From: Nemertoderma westbladi
Lineage: Eukaryota > Xenacoelomorpha > Nemertodermatida > Nemertodermatidae
Length of the DNA: 64,000 nt
Assembly (NCBI GenBank): GCA_032718475.1
Contig: JAUCBJ010009143.1
Location: forward strand, 239,586 to 303,585
Direction: 5' to 3'
Position 1 is the first letter of the stretch. Every line of letters begins with the position of its first letter. The position numbers were made by a program, and so were the translations under genes. The notes under the pieces are model-generated. The model was given only the letters and a program-made list of their open reading frames with translations, did not search any database and was not told the DNA's origin. This document shows positions 59,437 through 64,000 of this stretch, one piece after another.

Positions 59437-60012
59437 CACCATGACCCGTAATATATTGTCATTTTCTGATGAGACGGACCCCTCAATAAATACACAAAAT
59501 TCTAGATTTTTTTTCTAGATTCTAGATGTTATTTGTTTTATGAGTTGGTAGGCAGCAGCGGAATGCCTATACAATATCTCTATTGCGTAGCTATTCAAAC
59601 ATAAACAATATGTTCCAGAACATTGTGTATTTAGTAAATAGAATAAATGGCCTGCAGCGAACGATAATTCTTGCAATCTTTGATCGCCTATATTTCCGCT
59701 GTTTCTAAACGAAACTCAGATATTGTTACATTTTTGGAATCCTTGTAAGGCAAGCTTTTCAATGATAAACCGAGGCTAATGTGAAGAATACCGACGATAG
59801 ATGATGTGCAATTTCGCAAAAGACACTTTTTTAAAAAGCTTATAATAAAAATTATAGGCAAAATCGAAAATTCCGCTTCATGGGGCATCGACGGTAAGTG
59901 GAACTAGTGGTGTTTCAAAGTTCAAGCAATATGATAAAGATTTGTAGAAAAATTTGGGGGGGGGGGGGGGGGTACGTGTCATCTGAAAATGACACTATTA
60001 CGGGTCATTGTG
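59437..60012. mobile_element. Tc1/mariner-like MITE, 576 bp, TA target duplication
   Basis: Terminal inverted repeats of about 40-50 bp begin CACMATGACCCGTAATA and continue with GTCATTTTCWGATGASACG. The left end is at 59,437 and the right end at 60,012. Both are flanked by TA (59,435-59,436 and 60,013-60,014), as expected for Tc1/mariner insertion. There is no transposase frame inside. The right arm contains a long G run from about 59,957, matching the C-rich end of the left arm. It lies 59 bp after the SLC6 stop codon. Confidence 0.85.
59485..59490 (+). terminator. Candidate polyadenylation signal for the SLC6 gene, inside the MITE
   Basis: CTCAATAAATAC contains the nearest AATAAA to the SLC6 stop, 108 nt away. 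The 59 bp between the stop and the MITE contain no AATAAA. Confidence 0.45.
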
Positions 60013-60014
60013 TA

Positions 60015-60626
60015 TAGGCCTACGTAAACAAATGACACAATAAGTATACCGGTACGCAACAGAATGTACACAAATTAATCGAAATGGAGGATAAGAATAA
60101 CTGCATGTAATAAATTGAATTGTAAAGTACAGGTATATTGTTTATGTTTAACCGGGTTCTTTGGGCTTTACTTAATGGATCTGCCGCCATTGTATTACGC
60201 CTCTTTAAAATGAAACACAAAAGTAATAATTCACAGCCAATCCGCACCAGATTTTTATGATTTTTGTGATGTCAATATACTGCGAAACAGAAAATAAATA
60301 AAATGAGTAAAATAATGGGGAATGAATAAAATTTACCTAACCTGAGAATTACAGTAACTGCGAGTAAACTTCGGCTGTCCTCAGGAAATCTCTGATCAAA
60401 TGAGCATAAGCGCCAAGGATGGTGTGCTTGTGTGTGCATGGTGTGCAAGGATCGTGTGCATGACTTCTAATACCTGGAATCAATGATCCGGAGTCAGATG
60501 TATACATAATTGGAAGGTATAGAAAGATTATTTAGATTCGATTATTTAGAGAAGCAGTAGAACCAGTACTCCTATATTGCAGTCCATGCACGGCTCTAAC
60601 TGCTGAGAACACGCTGAAGACTTTAA
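60015..60626. other. Spacer without recognised gene
   Basis: This is AT-rich DNA with a short GTGTGCATG-rich patch near 60,420-60,460. The open frame read on the minus strand around 60,532-60,792 is low-complexity Leu/Phe repeat arising from the adjoining minisatellite. Confidence 0.55.
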
Positions 60627-60980
60627 AGATATCGCGAGTACAAATATCGAGAGTAAAATTATCGCAAGTAAAAATATCGAGAGTAAAAATATTGAGAGTA
60701 AAATAACGAGAGTAAAAATATTGAGAGTAAAATAACGAGAGTAAAAATAGTGAGAGTAAAAATAACGAGAGTAAAAATATCGCCAATAACAATATCGAGA
60801 GTAAAAATATCGCGAGTAACTACTACAGTACTAGCGTACTATAGTAGCTAACTTTACTCGCGATATTTTACTCGCGACATTTTTACTCGCGATATTTTTA
60901 CTCTCGGTATTTTTATTCTCAATTTTTATAAAATTATTTTAAACTTATTTAAACTACATACTTTTTTTTTACTCGCGATA
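60627..60980. repeat. Inverted minisatellite pair (GAGAGTAAAAATATC)n
   Basis: Units of 15-18 bp (GCGAGTAAAAATATC, GAGAGTAAAAATATC and variants) run forward from about 60,627 to 60,818. Their reverse complement (GATATTTTTACTCGC and variants) runs from about 60,852 to 60,980. The centre near 60,833 is an imperfect palindrome (GTAACTACTACAGTAC against GTACTATAGTAGCTAAC). The two arms could fold into one long hairpin. Confidence 0.9.
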
Positions 60981-61074
60981 AAATCGATATTTTTCATGTC
61001 TCCATATTTTTCAATGTAACCCATATGAGATGGGAATAATTTACTCCTGCATCATCTATCATCTCAAAAATATA

Positions 61075-63440
61075 TGGAGTTGAATCGAGAATCAAGGCGG
61101 GCTAGGCTACTACTACTACTACTAGGTCGAGCGAACTCGGACAGTGGAAATGAGATCCTTCCAGGCTTCCCGATTCTCCATAGTTGTCGCAATTTCGTTT
61201 CTCCCAAGTTCAGTATCCCTTTCAAGTTGATCTATATATGTTATGACCGGTCGTCCACGACTACGCTTTCCATGAGTTTTCCCAGAAAAGTAGATCTGGT
61301 TTGACCTCGTCTTTACTTGCCAGCAGTGCCCACTGAATCTTAATCTGCGTTCACGGAGGGTGGTTGATACAGGTCGGCGTTTGTCATGTGTTGTCTCCAG
61401 CTGATTTTTAGGGCTGCCATTAGTAGGCTTGTGTAGAAACCATCAATTCGTTGTTTAAGTGATTTAGTCAGTGTCCAGGTCTCACCCCCGTATAAAAATA
61501 CACTTTCCACTGTGGCTCGAAATAACTTAGTCTTCAGGTGCCTGGAAAGATCTGATTTCCAGATGGTATCCATTTTTGATAGAGCTACCCAAGCCTTTGC
61601 TTTCCTAACTTCTATGTCCTTTTTGCTACTCTCTATCCATGATCCTAGGTATTGGAAGTCATCGACCTTCCTTAGTTGATTATTATCAATGGTTGTCAAG
61701 TTTCCATCAATATTAAAAGTCAAGAATTCGGTCTTTGTAGCATTTATATGCAATCCCCTTAATTAAATTTTGAATTAATGTTGATTAATTTAATCAACTT
61801 TATTTAGTAGAAGCTGTGCATCTGCTAGCGTATTAGATAGCAGGGCGATGCTATCCGCAAAGTTGGTGTCTATGACTGTAGTTGCCGGATATCTACTACT
61901 TCTGCGTTCTTGAAGTGTGAATCCCAGATCTTCACCCATTGTGGCCGTCCTCATTGCGTAATCCAGAACAATTACAAATAGAAATGGTGCTAATGTGTCA
62001 CCTTGCAGTACGCCAGCCGGGATTGAGAAAAACTCCGTTTCACAATCTGGTGAGAGTACCTGTGCTTCTGTGTCACAATATAAAAATCCAATGCCAGCAA
62101 CAATTACTTCTGGTATTCTATAAGCTCTTAGGATTTCAAGCATTTTACCTCTATAGATGGAGTCGAATGCCTTCTTGAAGTCCACAAAAGTCATCACTGC
62201 GGGGAGATTCTTTGACTTAATTCCTTCAATCAGTCTCCGTAGTGCAAGTATCTGAGCTATTGTTGATCTACTTGGTCGAAATCCGTTTTGGCTCTTACGC
62301 AGTAGTTACTCTTTGTTAGACCTAATCCTATATAGAATCATTTTATTGTATATTTTGGCAGCTACAACAAGCAGACAGATCCCACGATAGTTTGTTGGTA
62401 TACCGAGGTCTTATTTCTTTGGTGGGGAGAGGCTTTAGTTGACCTTTAGTCCAAATTGGTGGTGGCTTTTCCCCTTTTAACACCCGGTTGCAAACATTCA
62501 ATAATGGTCTGTTTAGCACTCCTGTTTTCCATACCTCCGCTGGGATTTCATCTAATCCACTCGCTTTATCATTGGACATGCTTTTAATGCTTCTTTGGAG
62601 TTCGGCAGGTGTGAAGACCCCTGTTTCTATAGGTAGTGTCTTGTCATATATTTTCCTTGTAGGGCTGTACTCGATGTTTGGTGGCTGCCCAAGCATGTTG
62701 CTGAAGTGATTTTTCTACTTCCCAACACGTTCTTCAGGACTATCGGCTTTGAGGCGCCCCTTTGCACAACTTTTCCGACCAGATACCTCATTTACAGTTT
62801 GCCGGGTAAGTCTTGATTGTTGCTGCATGTGTGCTGTTGTAATTGCTTCAATTTTATCCTGTATGTACTTTTCCTGGCTGATGTTATAGGCCAGTTTAAG
62901 ATCGTCCTTAGCCTTCAAAACCTTGTTAATGTTTTCGGTTGATGGTTGTTCGGTTTTTACTTTGTAGGCTATCGTAAGATCTTCTCTCTGATATGCCTCT
63001 TAGCTGATTCCTTGTGGGCTGTTATTACATTCTGGTATATTGAATCTGTGGACTGGTCATCATCCATAGACTGAAGTGCTTCAAAGCGGTATTGAACTTC
63101 TACTGTATAAGCATCCTTTACTTCATTGTCAGCTCTGAGTTTCTCCCAGTCATAGTTGATTTGCTTGCTTGTCCTGGGTTTGCTGGCTCTCAAACAGAGT
63201 CTGATCTCTGCAGTCACAATTCTGTGGTCCGAACCAATTAGGTTGAACGAGCTGTATGCCTCGCAGTTGATCATGCTGTTTCTCCACCTTTTGTTTATAA
63301 GGATGTCATCCAGTTGTGCTTTGGTTCCATTAGGGTATTGAAAGCTTCCCCTACATTGTGGGAGGCTACAGTATGAATGTATTTCCTGAAAATTATAGTC
63401 AACAATACAGTAAGTGTTATTTGTCTGTATTGTTTTGTAT
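61075..63440 (-). pseudogene. Dead RTE-like LINE, 5'-truncated
   Basis: Reading leftwards: the endonuclease C-terminal part (AQLDDILINKRWRN, GSDHRIVTAEIRL) at about 62,969-63,440, a linker (62,715-62,918), the RT thumb-proximal part (NDKASGLDEIPAEVWK, 62,343-62,696) and palm motifs FVDFKKAFDSIYRGK, GVLQGDTLAPFLF and FADS (61,790-62,197). Then come YLGSWI and the downstream FLYGGETWTLT region (61,340-61,753). The catalytic YADD is FADS, stops and frameshifts separate the pieces, and the endonuclease N-terminus is absent. The 3' end is marked by a CTA microsatellite at about 61,104-61,122. It belongs to the same broad family as the fragment at 52,853-54,720 but is a different copy with different sequence. 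Confidence 0.88.
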
Positions 63441-63601
63441 CTTTGATCAGATAGCAAGAGCAGCATAGCAATTAGCATGACCTAAGTAACGCAAATAATT
63501 TATTATTGAACCACTATTAAAGTTATTAATAAATTTTATTATAGATTTTATTATAATTGCTGAAACATTACATGTATTACCTATATCTAAATGATCGATT
63601 A

Positions 63602-64000
63602 ATTACACAACACTAACTGCCAACTCGATAAATGTTCCTACAGTCTTCAGTCCCATTCCCCATCATCGGAAGAGGAGATGCTATCCTCGTCATCAGCGAT
63701 TGCCTGCCGTCTTTGGAGCATCGCATGTGTCATCATCGATCTCTCAGTCCCCCGTGCTGGCGCTAGCGACCTTCTGCGTGGACTTAGTTTGGCTCTTTGA
63801 GAGGCGATATTGTGCATAAAGTTTGTGTGAGGGGCGTTATCGTAAGTCGCTGATCTTTTGAGGATAGAGGAAGTTGGGGGAGGGGGTGGGGGAGGTGGGA
63901 TATACTGGGATGGGGGAGGAGGTGGGGGTGGAGGCGGAATATACTGGATTAGGGGAGGTGGGGGTGGAGGTGGGATATACTGGGGTGTGGCAAGAGGTGG
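63602..64000 (-). CDS. WASP/WHAMM-type Arp2/3 activator, C-terminal part only (5' end outside window)
   Basis: This open frame has no start here. It enters from the right edge and has 132 codons. Residues 1-42 are three QYIPPPPPPP-type polyproline blocks, typical of profilin and SH3 binding. A WH2-like actin-binding helix follows (FMHNIASQRAKL, 61-72), then a central-type helix (ERSMMTHAMLQRRQAI, 86-101) and an acidic tail (DDEDSISSSDD, 103-113). This WH2-central-acidic order is the Arp2/3-activating module of WASP, WAVE, WHAMM and JMY. Which subfamily it belongs to cannot be told. The family's near-terminal Trp is missing in this frame, which instead reads 18 further residues to a TAA at 63,602. 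In the neighbouring frame the same DNA reads GEWD and stop at 63,646. A single extra base in the 5-C run at 63,657-63,661 would explain this. Confidence 0.7.

Noticed and set aside
60532-60792. Leu/Phe-rich minus-strand open frame suggesting a membrane peptide
   Set aside because: It is low-complexity translation of the GAGAGTAAAAATATC minisatellite.

Overview
The window is animal (metazoan invertebrate) nuclear DNA. The evidence is a 37-kb tandem satellite, three APE-type non-LTR retrotransposons, a Tc1/mariner-like MITE, two long single-exon genes for metazoan membrane proteins (a multi-Ig/LamG/EGF receptor and an SLC6 transporter), and the 3' end of a WASP/WHAMM-type actin-nucleation gene. 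There is no bacterial-style gene packing, and spacers are AT-rich. Species and phylum cannot be fixed by reading alone. The retroelement types fit a marine invertebrate such as a cnidarian, lophotrochozoan or basal deuterostome, but that is inference.

Layout. 1-37,381: one uninterrupted head-to-tail satellite with a 103-bp unit (about 363 copies, about 49% GC), running off the left edge. The unit is an ancient dimer (42 + 61 bp), and the array carries several nested higher-order repeats. 37,770-38,922: a layered palindrome (fold-back-like element) whose arms end in inverted clusters of a 15-bp minisatellite. 39,154-43,131: an intronless 1,325-aa type I membrane receptor. 43,132-49,026: AT-rich spacer with microsatellites, a four-copy ~144-bp repeat, a perfect 19-bp hairpin, a duplicated 47-bp palindromic motif and a broken coding-like stretch. 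49,027-52,850: a LINE with an intact 1,151-aa endonuclease/reverse transcriptase ORF and a 2A-like motif. 52,853-54,720: a second, decayed LINE on the minus strand that stops where the first ends. 55,020-57,044: three tandem AT-rich repeats, then about 108 copies of a 14-bp GGATCC minisatellite ending 113 bp before the SLC6 start codon. 57,158-59,377: an intronless, divergent SLC6 transporter. 59,437-60,012: a 576-bp MITE flanked by TA that carries the nearest AATAAA of the SLC6 gene. 60,627-60,980: a second inverted minisatellite pair. 61,075-63,440: a third, dead LINE. 63,602-64,000: the C-terminal end of a polyproline-WH2-central-acidic protein on the minus strand.

The three host genes (surface receptor, transporter, Arp2/3 activator) have no evident shared pathway. 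The window is best read as satellite-adjacent, repeat-rich chromatin with scattered genes, not as an operon or cluster. The most unusual items are the palindromic fold-back element, the internal architecture of the satellite, the altered substrate/ion-site residues of the SLC6 protein, the intron-free state of both large genes, and a probable 1-nt frameshift at the conserved C-terminus of the WASP-like gene.
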